This document shows, one piece after another, positions 16,941-25,276 of a stretch of DNA of 64,000 nt. This DNA is from Hyphomicrobiales bacterium. Lineage in GTDB: Bacteria; Pseudomonadota; Alphaproteobacteria; Rhizobiales; Devosiaceae. The notes below the pieces were generated by a model, which saw only the letters and a program-made list of their open reading frames with translations, was not told the DNA's origin and did no database searches. The position numbers and the translations under genes are program-made. The stretch lies in the NCBI GenBank assembly GCA_026981645.1, contig JALSII010000006.1:98564-162563 (forward strand). The letters are read 5' to 3'. Position 1 is the stretch's first letter, and each line of letters begins with the position of its first letter.

Positions 16941-18388
16941 CGGCCCCGCCTGAGACTGCCCAGAATGCCCCGGACCAGTGAATTGCCCAATTCGCGGGCC
17001 AGGGTGCGGGCAAGCTGCTTGGCTGCGGTTTCGGTCACCGACTGGCGACTGGAGGAACGATTGCTACCTGGTGCGGGTCGAACCTTTTCTTCTTCTGCCC
17101 TGTTGACCTCGGTGCGCCGTTTGAGCACTTCAAAAGCTGAGTCCCGGTCGATAACTTCATCGTAAAGACCGCTTATCGGACTTTGCGCAATCACTTTTCT
17201 GCGCTCTGCGGGCAAAATGGGGCCAAGGCGCGACGAAGGGGGGCGCATCATGGTGCGCCCGACAACGGAAGGCACGCCCTTTGATTCCAGGGTGGAAACC
17301 AGCGCTTCGCCCACCCCCAACTGGGTGATGACTTCTTTGGTGTCAAAATCGGGGTTGGGCCGGAAGGTTTCCGCAGCGGCGCGCACTGCCTTTTGCTCTC
17401 TTGGCGTATAGGCGCGGAGCGCGTGTTGCACACGATTGCCCAACTGGGCCAGCACTGCGTCGGGCATATCGGCGGGGTTCTGCGTCACAAAATAGACGCC
17501 CACGCCCTTGGAACGCACCAGCTTGACCACCTGCTCGACCTTTTGCAGCAATATCTTGGGCGCTTCGTCAAACAACAGATGTGCCTCATCAAAGAAAAAC
17601 ACCAATTTGGGTTTGTCCGGGTTGCCGACTTCGGGCAACTCCTCGAACAATTCCGAAAGCAGCCACAACAAAAAGGTCGAATAAAGCCGCGGTGACATCA
17701 TCAACTCATCTGCCGCCAGAACGGAAATATAGCCGCGCCCGTCACTGTCGGTGCGCATCAGGTCCTTGATATCAAGGGCACGCTCGCCAAAAAACAGGTC
17801 GCCACTTTGCTGCTCAAGCACCAGCAGCCCGCGCTGTATCGCCCCTATCGAGGCGCTGGACACGTTGCCGTAAGTCATTGAAATGGCCTTGGCGTTATTA
17901 CCGATTTCAATGAGAAGCGCACGCAGGTCTTTGAGGTCGAGCAGCAACAGTCCTTCGTCGTCGGCGACCTTGAAAGCGATATTGAGAACGCCTTCCTGGG
18001 TGTCGTTCAGGTCGAGCATGCGGGCAAACAGCAATGGGCCCATCTCTGAAACCGTGGTGCGGATGGGATGTCCCTGGCGGCCGAACAGGTCCCAGAAAAT
18101 GGTGGGGAAACTGTCGAACTCATAGTCGTCAAAACCGATGTCCGAAGCACGTCTGGCGAGAAAATCCCTGGGTTCTCCCGCAACTGCTATGCCGGACAGG
18201 TCGCCCTTGACATCAGCGCAAAAAACCGGAACTCCGGCGTTCGAAAAGCCTTCGGCCAGTATTTGCAGGCTGACGGTTTTTCCGGTGCCCGTTGCCCCGG
18301 TAATCAGCCCGTGGCGGTTGGCGTATTTCAGGGCGAGATATTCGGGATCAGTACTCGTTCCCAGATAGATATAATCGTCAATCAGCAT
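16937..18388 (-). CDS. HerA-like ATPase (DUF853 family)
   Basis: A 483-residue P-loop ATPase of the DUF853 / YjgR family. Walker A is GATGTGKT (residues 31-38), Walker B is KLVFFFDEAHLL, and an FVTQNPADMP motif follows. The C terminus is Arg/Ser-rich with a basic last segment. The family is related to HerA/FtsK motor ATPases; physiological substrate is unknown. First gene of a two-gene unit with the LOG-like protein. Confidence 0.88.
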   Translation of the reverse strand: MLIDDYIYLGTSTDPEYLALKYANRHGLITGATGTGKTVSLQILAEGFSNAGVPVFCADVKGDLSGIAVAGEPRDFLARRASDIGFDDYEFDSFPTIFWDLFGRQGHPIRTTVSEMGPLLFARMLDLNDTQEGVLNIAFKVADDEGLLLLDLKDLRALLIEIGNNAKAISMTYGNVSSASIGAIQRGLLVLEQQSGDLFFGERALDIKDLMRTDSDGRGYISVLAADELMMSPRLYSTFLLWLLSELFEELPEVGNPDKPKLVFFFDEAHLLFDEAPKILLQKVEQVVKLVRSKGVGVYFVTQNPADMPDAVLAQLGNRVQHALRAYTPREQKAVRAAAETFRPNPDFDTKEVITQLGVGEALVSTLESKGVPSVVGRTMMRPPSSRLGPILPAERRKVIAQSPISGLYDEVIDRDSAFEVLKRRTEVNRAEEEKVRPAPGSNRSSSRQSVTETAAKQLARTLARELGNSLVRGILGSLRRGR

Positions 18389-18562
18389 AGGTGGTACGCT
18401 CCAAGGTCATTCCAAGCCTTATAGCTTTGGCTTGCCCGCGGCCACAAGACCAATAAACCGGGATGGTTGGCATATGCCCCATACCCCTCAAAAGAGCTTG
18501 GCACCGGTGCTGGGCATTCCTATATGGAAGGTTCGGGCTCAGGAGACAGGGGACACAACGCC

Positions 18563-18889
18563 ATGATTGTCAGCACCACGGATACACTGCAGGGATTTGA
18601 AATCACCGATTATCTGGGGATCGTCACCGGGGAAACCATCTCGGGGGCCAACATTGTGCGCGATGTGATGGCGACCGTAACCGACTATGTGGGGGGGCGC
18701 TCAGGCACCTATGAGGAGGTGTTGGGCAAAGCGCGCGAGAGCACCATTTCCGAGGTGATGGACCGGGCGCAACTGCTGGGTGCGGACGGGGTGGTGGGTA
18801 TTACCTTCGACTATGAAACCATTGGCGGGCGCGGGGCGATGATTATGGTCACAGCTACCGGAACCGCTGTTCGTTTCCGCAAGCTCTGA
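18563..18889 (+). CDS. YbjQ/UPF0145 family protein
   Basis: A 108-residue UPF0145 (PF01906) protein. Typical features are MIVSTTDTLQGFEI at the start, LGIVTGETISGANIVRD, and LGADGVVGITFDYE. The family forms pentameric rings and has been called heavy-metal binding, but function is unproven. The start at 18563 gives family length; the frame is open to 18467. A GGGGA lies nine bases before the ATG. Confidence 0.88.
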   Translation: MIVSTTDTLQGFEITDYLGIVTGETISGANIVRDVMATVTDYVGGRSGTYEEVLGKARESTISEVMDRAQLLGADGVVGITFDYETIGGRGAMIMVTATGTAVRFRKL

Positions 18890-19015
18890 AATTTTCTCTC
18901 TGGCTCTGTAACCGGCCGGACTTTGCCAGTTTACCAGTTCCGCCAAGTCTGGTGGCTTCCCAATAGCCCCCTGGGCTATAGTCAGGCGGATGGGAACTAA
19001 TTCCGGGTTGATGTG

Positions 19016-20356
19016 ATGAAACTCAAACGCCGCAGCATGATTGCCGGGCTGGCAATGGCCTCAGCGAGCCTTTCGGGAACAGTATTGGCACAAAACAGCC
19101 CTTTTGCGCTCAACGGCGTTGAACTGGGCCTTGTGCCCAACCTTGGTTCTGAACAGTCCGAAACACTGCGCGCCGCCATACGAAAGGCCGTCGAGGCAGG
19201 AGCGCCCCTGTTCCTGCCCGCCGGGCGCTATCGGGTTTCAGGCATCGAATTGCCCTCGAATTTCACCATTTCAGGCGTTGCCGGAGGAACGATTCTAGAG
19301 ACAGCTGATGGAACGGTACTCATGGGTGCACGAGACCAATCCAATATCATTCTGGAAGGGCTGACTTTTAACGGAAGGGGGCTTGGCGAAAACCGCCGGG
19401 ATGCACTCCTTGCCTTTGAGGACTGCGCATCGCTCAGCATCAAGAGTTGCACAATAAACAATACAAACAACAATGGCCTTTATCTGGGCGCATGCTCGGG
19501 AGCCATTGAGGCTTGCGAAATCAGTACCTGCCAACAATCAGCCATCCACCTGCAAAACAGTGTTGGCATATTTTTGCGCGACAATGTCATTTCCGCCTGT
19601 GGTAATGGAGGTATCAGGGTCTGGCGCAGCGAAAGCGGTGCCGATGGCACCATCGTTGTCAACAACCGGATTTCAGGCATCGGTTCTGATGAGGGGGACG
19701 GGCAAAACGGCAACGGCGTGAACATCTTCCGGGCTGATCGGGTCATCGTCTCGGACAATGTGATTGAGGATTGTGCTTTTTCAGCCGTGCGGGCCAACGC
19801 CACCAACGATACGATTATTTCGGGCAACCAGTGCATCAACTCCTCGGAGGTGGCCATTTTTTCCGAATTTGCCTTTTCCGGCTCCATCATCAGCAACAAT
19901 ATCATTGATGGCGCGGCCCGGGGCATCTCGATGACCAATTTCAACGACGGGGGGCGTCTGGCGGTGTGCTCGGGCAATATTGTGCGCAATATTCTGCCGT
20001 TTTCGCCCACCAACCCCAGAACCCGACCCATGGGCATTTTTGCCGAAGCTGACGCCGCAGTCAGCGGCAATGTGGTGGAAAATGTGCCCGGCATCGGCAT
20101 TTGTGCCGGATGGGGACCGTTTCTGCGCAATGTGCTGGTTTCCAACAATGTTGTCCGCAAAACGCTGGTGGGAATTGGTGTCAGCGTTGCAGAAGGGGCC
20201 GGTGCGGCCAAGATTTCAAACAATCTGATTGCCGAGGCGGAACTTGCGGCGCTTGCCGGCCTGGCCTGGCGAGATATCATCAGCACCGACCTTGTGGCGG
20301 ACGCCGAGCGCTTTCCCCACATCATGCTCAGCAACAATAGTGTGGTTCAGTCCTGA
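19016..20356 (+). CDS. Tat-exported right-handed beta-helix protein (TIGR03808 type)
   Basis: A 446-residue protein with a twin-arginine signal (KRRSMIAGLAMA, cleavage near VLAQN) followed by many degenerate repeats of the pectate-lyase/NosD beta-helix type, with recurring patterns such as VSNNVV, ISNNLI, VSDNVI and SGNIV. It matches the TIGR03808 family of Tat-translocated repeat proteins in Rhizobiales. It acts in the periplasm or outside the cell; ligand or substrate unknown. ATG 19016 was chosen; a GTG directly before it is equally possible. Its 3' end overlaps the convergent asparaginase gene by 10 bp. Confidence 0.85.
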   Translation: MKLKRRSMIAGLAMASASLSGTVLAQNSPFALNGVELGLVPNLGSEQSETLRAAIRKAVEAGAPLFLPAGRYRVSGIELPSNFTISGVAGGTILETADGTVLMGARDQSNIILEGLTFNGRGLGENRRDALLAFEDCASLSIKSCTINNTNNNGLYLGACSGAIEACEISTCQQSAIHLQNSVGIFLRDNVISACGNGGIRVWRSESGADGTIVVNNRISGIGSDEGDGQNGNGVNIFRADRVIVSDNVIEDCAFSAVRANATNDTIISGNQCINSSEVAIFSEFAFSGSIISNNIIDGAARGISMTNFNDGGRLAVCSGNIVRNILPFSPTNPRTRPMGIFAEADAAVSGNVVENVPGIGICAGWGPFLRNVLVSNNVVRKTLVGIGVSVAEGAGAAKISNNLIAEAELAALAGLAWRDIISTDLVADAERFPHIMLSNNSVVQS

Positions 20357-21369
20357 ATTTTTGGCTTTGCGGCTTTGGTTGCAGAAACCGTTCCCACTTC
20401 AAATTTGCGCCAGTTGCGAATGGGGTTTTTCCGCCTGCCTTCCAGAAATGCGCGCTGCTTTTCATCCGGTTCGGTAATCCCGAGCAGCAATGCTGCGACC
20501 ATGGTTTCGGCGGCAGCCATGTTGCCGTCATCGCATTTCAACGCGTAACCCCAGCCGCGCTCGACAATTGCGCCACAAAAAACGCCTTCCGCACCGCCCT
20601 TGCTCATCAGGCGGTTTTTGAACAGTTCCATGGCTTCGGTATCAAAGGCCCCGCTCCCCCCCACCAGAAACGGGTGGCTTGTGGCAGCTTCGAGGATTTC
20701 CCCTAATGCGTTTTTGTCTTCAGGCACCATCCCGGAGCTGGTGCTCATGGTTGCAAATCCCTTGGCAATGGAATGCAAGGGAGCGGCCCAGGTGGGAATG
20801 GAACACCCGTCCGTGCCACATTTATCCGTTGTCAGAGTGTCCCCAATCAAGTCCTCAACGCAAGCGCGTACCAGCTTTTGCACCAGGTGGTCGCGTTCAG
20901 TATAGCCTTTGACCGGCGCTCCGAGCGCCCGCGCCACCGCCAGCATGCCGGCATGTTTTCCCGAACAGTTATTGTGAATTACGCCAGGGGCAATTCCTGC
21001 GTCGCGCATGCGGTTTCTTGTTGCCCGGTGGGAGGGGGGATGGATGCCACATTCAAGGTCAGCTTCCGAACAGCCGATTTTTTCCAGCATCGTGCGCACA
21101 GCTTCAATGTGGAGGGGCTCCCCCAGATGGGAGGCGCAGGCAATGGCAATGGATTGGGATTCAAGGCCAAACTTTTTTACCGCGCCGGAACGGAACAAAG
21201 CCAGCGCCTGCATGGATTTTATTGCCGAGCGCGGAAAAATCTCCCGTTCAACATCACCGGCTGCGGTTATGATGTTGCCGGAGGCATCAACCACGCAAAA
21301 AGCGCCCCGGTGCCGGTTTTCAACCCAGTTTCCCCGCATCATTTCCGCCAGAACCGGATTTGCTTCCAT
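20347..21369 (-). CDS. L-asparaginase, Rhizobium type (PF06089)
   Basis: A 340-residue enzyme of the asparaginase II family typified by Rhizobium etli, hydrolysing asparagine to aspartate and ammonia; not related to E. coli AnsA/AnsB. Conserved parts are FPRSAIKSMQAL (the Ser/Lys active-site pair), HNNCSGKHAGML and DKCGTDGCSIP with the family cysteines. ATG 21369 was chosen; a TTG lies directly upstream. Its likely Shine-Dalgarno, GGGGA, is part of a terminator hairpin belonging to the upstream SH3 gene. Confidence 0.9.
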   Translation of the reverse strand: MEANPVLAEMMRGNWVENRHRGAFCVVDASGNIITAAGDVEREIFPRSAIKSMQALALFRSGAVKKFGLESQSIAIACASHLGEPLHIEAVRTMLEKIGCSEADLECGIHPPSHRATRNRMRDAGIAPGVIHNNCSGKHAGMLAVARALGAPVKGYTERDHLVQKLVRACVEDLIGDTLTTDKCGTDGCSIPTWAAPLHSIAKGFATMSTSSGMVPEDKNALGEILEAATSHPFLVGGSGAFDTEAMELFKNRLMSKGGAEGVFCGAIVERGWGYALKCDDGNMAAAETMVAALLLGITEPDEKQRAFLEGRRKNPIRNWRKFEVGTVSATKAAKPKIQD

Positions 21370-21370
21370 C

Positions 21371-21419
21371 AAAAAAATCCCCGCTTTGTTTTACCTGCCG
21401 AGGGAAAACAAAAACGGGG
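21371..21419 (-). terminator. Intrinsic terminator between the SH3 gene and asparaginase
   Basis: On the minus strand CCCCG and TTTGTTTT-type arms pair over 13 positions with a small bulge, followed by seven T. The T run abuts the asparaginase start codon, and the 3' arm contains the GGGGA that would serve as its Shine-Dalgarno. Confidence 0.8.
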
Positions 21420-21463
21420 TAAAGTCAATGGCTGTTGGAGGTCGCCAGGCAGAAATTCAAAGT

Positions 21464-21799
21464 CTATTGAACGGGGGCGAGATAACGGGAATTTACCCAG
21501 CCATAAGTCGTGTCACGGCCAACCTTGCACCAGTCCGAGGAATGCTCGACCTTGATGCAGCGTTCCACGTAAACCATTGTATCGGGTGCCAGCTCGCCGA
21601 TTTTCTGCGAGTATGAGGCGGGCCAGAGGCGCACATTGAGCGTATCCCACCATTCAACCCCAACCACCTTGCCGACAATGCCTACGTCATATCCGGCGCT
21701 TCCGGCGGCCATTGCCGGGGTAACTGCAAATGCCGCGGCGGCAACGATGACAAATCCGGCGGAGGCGGCAACAATCAGGTTTTTCAGGGCGCTGTTCAT
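21464..21799 (-). CDS. Small exported bacterial SH3-domain protein
   Basis: A 111-residue protein with a cleavable signal peptide (hydrophobic to about residue 31, ending TPAMAAG) and one SH3-like domain: WDTLNVRLWPASYSQKIGEL, then a C-terminal GWVNSRYL typical of SH3_3 modules. Two cysteines (in ERCIKVEHSSDWCKV) may form a disulfide. Such domains bind cell wall or partner proteins in the periplasm; the target is unknown. Confidence 0.8.
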   Translation of the reverse strand: MNSALKNLIVAASAGFVIVAAAAFAVTPAMAAGSAGYDVGIVGKVVGVEWWDTLNVRLWPASYSQKIGELAPDTMVYVERCIKVEHSSDWCKVGRDTTYGWVNSRYLAPVQ

Positions 21800-21913
21800 T
21801 TTGATAAATCCCGGTTGGTGTTCAAATTCTGACCCTCTTGTAGATGTGGGAGATTGAACCGATGCTGAGACCTGTGTTCAGAAAACGTTCATCGGCAAAT
21901 GCATTCGGGCGGC

Positions 21914-21938
21914 AAAAAAAGGCGGGCCGCAGCCCGCC
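21914..21938 (-). terminator. Terminator of the GntR-ABC operon
   Basis: A perfect GGCGGGC/GCCCGCC stem with a four-base loop, followed on the minus strand by seven T. It lies 30 bp beyond the ABC permease stop codon. Confidence 0.88.
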
Positions 21939-21967
21939 AGTTCACTTTTTTCAGGAAAGAAGAACTC

Positions 21968-22882
21968 TCAGGCTGCCAACCGTCGACGGCGATATTCGCT
22001 GGCCAGATAGACAAATACTCCGGCAACAAACCATCCGAGCACCATGCCCAGCCAATCGACCTGAGCCAGATAGGCGGGCACGAAGTTACCGACCGAGACA
22101 ATTGAATGAATACCGTCAGGCATCATATTCCCGGCACCGGGCGACACACCCTCAAGAGACTTGAATGGTGCATTGAAGCGCTGTTCCAGCAATCTTGAAA
22201 TCGGGCCATCATCTCCAAAAACAACAATTGCCTCAAGGCCCGATATCATTGCCAGTATCAGAATAAAGGCAGGCACAGCCCAGGAGCGCATCAGCGTGCC
22301 CAGAAAGCCAACAAAGGCAAACAGGGGCAGATACCACAGAAGCGTGACCACCATGAATACCAGTGCCGATATCTCAATATTAATGGTTGTCCAGAAATTG
22401 GTTCCGGAATTGAGCTGGCCAATCACGGGGCTGACGAGGGAAGCAAGGCTGAGAGCAAGGAACCCGGCCAGTGCGCCAACAAATGACCAGATCAAAATGA
22501 TGAGTGGAAAAACCGTCAGTCCCGCCAGCGTTTTGCTTCCCATAATGTTCAGGTCAGAAACGGGCAGCGACTTCCAGAACAGCAGGCTATTATTTTTCCG
22601 ATCAGAACTGAAGCTGCTGGCGAAATAGAAAAACAGCATCAGCGTGAGGTACCCCGTCCAGCCCAGAATGGAGACGGCAAAAATGCCGTTAAATATGTCG
22701 ATGCCGCTCTGGGGCAATCCCATCTCAGTGACACCGTTCACCAGGTGAAGGTTTGCGCTGTTGCGCCATACGGCAGTGGAAAAAGCGAGCAGAAGCAGAA
22801 AAATCAGAATGCCGGGCACATAGAGAAACGCCGCCTTGTGTTCGATATATTCCTTTTTGAGAAGGCTCATAACGGCGCTCAT
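21968..22882 (-). CDS. ABC-2 type transporter permease
   Basis: A 304-residue integral membrane protein with about six hydrophobic segments, preceded by LLKKEYIEHKAAF, the start typical of ABC-2 permeases. It begins inside the ATPase stop codon (ATGA overlap), forming a transporter with it. Substrate unknown; a GntR/YtrA-type operon of this kind is often linked to envelope stress or antibiotic export, which is only context. Confidence 0.85.
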   Translation of the reverse strand: MSAVMSLLKKEYIEHKAAFLYVPGILIFLLLLAFSTAVWRNSANLHLVNGVTEMGLPQSGIDIFNGIFAVSILGWTGYLTLMLFFYFASSFSSDRKNNSLLFWKSLPVSDLNIMGSKTLAGLTVFPLIILIWSFVGALAGFLALSLASLVSPVIGQLNSGTNFWTTINIEISALVFMVVTLLWYLPLFAFVGFLGTLMRSWAVPAFILILAMISGLEAIVVFGDDGPISRLLEQRFNAPFKSLEGVSPGAGNMMPDGIHSIVSVGNFVPAYLAQVDWLGMVLGWFVAGVFVYLASEYRRRRLAA

Positions 22883-23763
22883 TGCACTGCTCCAGTTCCG
22901 GCTGGCTCTCGTTCCATGAGAGCGACAAACAGGTCACTGACCGAGGGGGGGGCCGTTGTGCCCAATTCGCTTGCCTCATCTTCGGGCAGGCCGTCAAAAA
23001 TCATGATGCTCTGGCCCAGAACTCTGGCCGTGTAGATCGGTTTTTGTTCTTTGGCGTCATTAAGTTTCTCTTCCCTCACTGAAACCTGAATGTAGCGCCG
23101 GGCAATATCCTGCATGCTGGCGTCCAGAACAATTTTTCCCTCTCGGATAAAAATCAGATCTGAGAGCAGAAACTCAATCTCGTCCACCTGATGAGTGGTA
23201 ATCAATATTGAACGACCCTCGTTCATATAATCTTCGAGCAGACGGCGATAGAACTTCTTGCGAAAAGTGATATCCAGACCAAGAGTCGGTTCATCCAGCA
23301 CCAGAAGTTTGGCATCAATTGCCATCACAATTGCCAGATGCAGTTGGGCGAGCATGCCCTTTGATAGTGCCTTTATAGTCGCCCCAAGGCGTATATCGGT
23401 GCCCTCCAGAAGTTCGAGCGCCTTGCTTTGAGAAAAATTAGGGTGGATGCCCTCAAGCAAATCCAGTAGCTGAGAAACCTTCAAAAACCTTGGCAGGCTT
23501 GCAACATCAGAGATAAAAGCCACATTGCGCATCAGTTCAGCCCGGTTCTGATAGGGCTCAAGGCCAAGAACACGCACAGAGCCCTGATAGTCTGTAAGGC
23601 CAAGAAGTGCATTGATTGCTGTCGTTTTTCCCGCTCCGTTATGGCCAATGAGACCATAAATTCGCCCCTGAGGTATTAAAAAATCAATCTCATGCAACAC
23701 CTCCGTTGCCCCGAATTTTTTGCTCAAACCCTTTACTTCAACGATATTTTCATTTTCCGGCAT
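22879..23763 (-). CDS. ABC transporter ATP-binding protein
   Basis: A 294-residue ATPase. Walker A is GHNGAGKTT, the signature is LSKGMLAQLHLA (a variant of LSGGQ, with Lys in place of Gly), Walker B is LLVLDEPTLGLD and the switch His is in ITTHQVDEIE. The C-terminal extension of about 70 residues is usual for this exporter class. Overlaps the regulator gene by 14 bp and the permease by 4 bp. Confidence 0.92.
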   Translation of the reverse strand: MPENENIVEVKGLSKKFGATEVLHEIDFLIPQGRIYGLIGHNGAGKTTAINALLGLTDYQGSVRVLGLEPYQNRAELMRNVAFISDVASLPRFLKVSQLLDLLEGIHPNFSQSKALELLEGTDIRLGATIKALSKGMLAQLHLAIVMAIDAKLLVLDEPTLGLDITFRKKFYRRLLEDYMNEGRSILITTHQVDEIEFLLSDLIFIREGKIVLDASMQDIARRYIQVSVREEKLNDAKEQKPIYTARVLGQSIMIFDGLPEDEASELGTTAPPSVSDLFVALMEREPAGTGAVQ

Positions 23764-24124
23764 CGGGCTTTCCTCCCTTCACTTCAGAAACAAGATCGTC
23801 AACGCTCAAGCCCAGGGTTTCGATCCGCGCAATAATGCGCGGCCATTCGTCGGAGAGAAACTTTTCTCGTTCGTGGCGCAGAAGTTTCTCTCGTGCTTTG
23901 GGGGTCAGGAACATTCCCAGTCCTCTTCTCTTTTCAATTATGCCAAGCTCCACCAGAGACTGGTAGGCCTTGGTGACGGTCAAGGGGTTTACGGAAAGCT
24001 CCGCCGATATCTGGCGTACCGAAGGCAACGCCTCATCATCTTTGCCTTCACCTCTGAGGATCAGATCGATAATGATCTGTCTGATCTGGATGAAAATAGG
24101 CTGTGTATCATTCCACGTTTTCAT
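23750..24124 (-). CDS. GntR family (YtrA type) transcriptional regulator
   Basis: A 124-residue regulator with an N-terminal winged helix (PIFIQIRQIIIDLIL, LPSVRQISAELSVNPLTVTKAYQSL) and the short two-helix C-terminal domain of the YtrA subfamily. It is the first gene of a three-gene operon with an ABC exporter and most likely represses it. Start 24124 was chosen because the N-terminal pattern matches the family; the longer frame reads through the promoter. Confidence 0.88.
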   Translation of the reverse strand: MKTWNDTQPIFIQIRQIIIDLILRGEGKDDEALPSVRQISAELSVNPLTVTKAYQSLVELGIIEKRRGLGMFLTPKAREKLLRHEREKFLSDEWPRIIARIETLGLSVDDLVSEVKGGKPDAGK

Positions 24125-24130
24125 GTGCAC

Positions 24131-24178
24131 CACTCTATTAGTGTAGCGCATACATAACACACCAAAAGCCAGCGTCAA
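24131..24178 (-). promoter_or_regulatory. Candidate promoter and operator of the GntR-ABC operon
   Basis: Minus-strand TTGACG (24173-24178) matches a -35 element; an AT-rich TATGTAT-like segment stands about 16 bp downstream. CACT-N5-AGTG (24131-24143), a short inverted repeat, lies between this and the start codon, where autorepression by the GntR protein would be expected. Confidence 0.5.
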
Positions 24179-24238
24179 CTGGAAAATGCGATGCGCTTAA
24201 GCGGCAATCCGGCAGTTGAAAATCCTACACTTCGGGAA

Positions 24239-24313
24239 TGGCTGGGGCGGCAGGGATCGAACCTGCGAATGCCGATACCAAAAACCGGTGCCTTACCACT
24301 TGGCCACGCCCCA
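24239..24313 (-). tRNA. tRNA-Gln (UUG)
   Basis: A complete cloverleaf: acceptor TGGGGCG paired with CGCCCCA, discriminator G and encoded CCA, anticodon stem CCGGT/ATCGG with loop TTTTGGT giving anticodon TTG, and a standard GGTTCGATCC T arm. Confidence 0.96.
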
Positions 24314-24424
24314 TTCCGGCCCGTCTCCTACACCGAAAGTTTATGGCAGGCAACAGAGATTGAACAGCTTTGAACGCTTGAAAGAGGCAAGCGATCCCTT
24401 TATATAATCACCCTGTATTGGTCT

Positions 24425-24501
24425 CGGAGTATAGCGCAGTCTGGTAGCGTACCATGTTCGGAACGTGGGGGTCGCAGGTTCAAATCCTGCTACTCCGACC
24501 A
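24425..24501 (+). tRNA. tRNA-Pro (CGG)
   Basis: Acceptor CGGAGTA pairs with TACTCCG; encoded ACCA at the 3' end. Anticodon stem CCATG/CGTGG encloses TTCGGAA, giving anticodon CGG. The T loop GGTTCAAATCC is canonical. Confidence 0.96.
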
Positions 24502-24581
24502 ATAATCAGCTTCTGTGGGACACTTTGCTGAATTTCCTGCTCTTTTGAAAGGAGCAGAGCGGCTGACGCTTGACTGGCAAA

Positions 24582-24613
24582 CAAAAGCCGGCCCTTCCGG
24601 GTCGGCCTTTTTT
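24582..24613 (+). terminator. Terminator after tRNA-Pro, possibly also ending bioY
   Basis: GCCGGCCC and GGGTCGGC form an eight-pair stem with one mismatch or wobble and loop TTCC, followed by six or seven T on the plus strand. On the minus strand it is followed by only four T, so it may end bioY transcripts less efficiently. Confidence 0.75.
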
Positions 24614-24636
24614 ATTCCTTTACTGCCGAATCACGT

Positions 24637-25230
24637 TTATCGTCTGAGGAAACGTCCGGCGGCAGGTACCAGAAGTGCTGCAATTGCCACCTTGACAGCA
24701 TCACCAAGCAGAAATGGCAGAACGCCAACGCTCCACGCTGCCTCGGCACCGATAATGCTTGCGAGATAGGCAAAACCGAGACCCAGAATTGACGCTGCAG
24801 CTGCGGCCATCACAACAAAAAGCTTAAGTGGGGAATTGTCGGCGCCGCGTTCGGCAAACCAGCCCACCAGCCCCGTTGCCACCACAAACCCAAGGAGATA
24901 ACCCGCGGTTGGCCCCATCATATAGGCAAACCCGATACCGCGTTCAGGCGTCGAAGAAAAGACCGGCAACCCCAGTGCGCCTTCCAGAAGGTAAAGGGCA
25001 ATGGTCGCCAGTCCGAGCCGGAAACCATAGGCCGCGGCAATAACCAGAATGACCAGCGTCTGCAAAGTCATGGGTACCGGGTAAAACGGCACGCTGGTTT
25101 TTGCAGAAACCCAGAGCACTATCGAGCCAGCCAGCGCCAGCATGAGTAAAGCGGCCCAGCGCTTTACACCTTCTTTTGGGAGATGAGCTGTCGCCAGCGG
25201 CGCATTGGTGTTCAAAAGGGAGGTCGCCAT
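24637..25230 (-). CDS. bioY: Biotin transporter substrate-binding subunit BioY
   Basis: A 197-residue membrane protein of the ECF S-component family BioY, which binds and imports biotin. Six hydrophobic segments, the characteristic PFYPVPMTLQTLVIL and the GPTAGYLLGFV motif identify it. No bioM or bioN gene is adjacent, so it acts alone or with distant ECF components. I looked for a BioR-type operator upstream and found none. AGGG lies about nine bases before the ATG. Confidence 0.93.
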   Translation of the reverse strand: MATSLLNTNAPLATAHLPKEGVKRWAALLMLALAGSIVLWVSAKTSVPFYPVPMTLQTLVILVIAAAYGFRLGLATIALYLLEGALGLPVFSSTPERGIGFAYMMGPTAGYLLGFVVATGLVGWFAERGADNSPLKLFVVMAAAAASILGLGFAYLASIIGAEAAWSVGVLPFLLGDAVKVAIAALLVPAAGRFLRR

Positions 25231-25276
25231 TGCGGTGCCTTTCTGTCAATAAACGTTAACGCGATTTGTTTTCCTG

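Noticed and set aside
18963..18979. Hairpin ATAGCCC-N3-GGGCTAT before the beta-helix gene
   Set aside because: No T run follows it and it is short, so I could not support a terminator or regulatory site.
19480..20337. 285-codon minus-strand frame opposite the beta-helix gene
   Set aside because: It is the mirror of a repetitive gene with strong family features; the translated sequence looks like low-complexity antisense.
24239..24501. tRNA pair considered as an integration hot spot
   Set aside because: No integrase, direct repeat of a tRNA 3' end or foreign gene lies on either side.
25231..25276. Search for a BioR operator upstream of bioY
   Set aside because: No TTATCTATAA-like palindrome is present.
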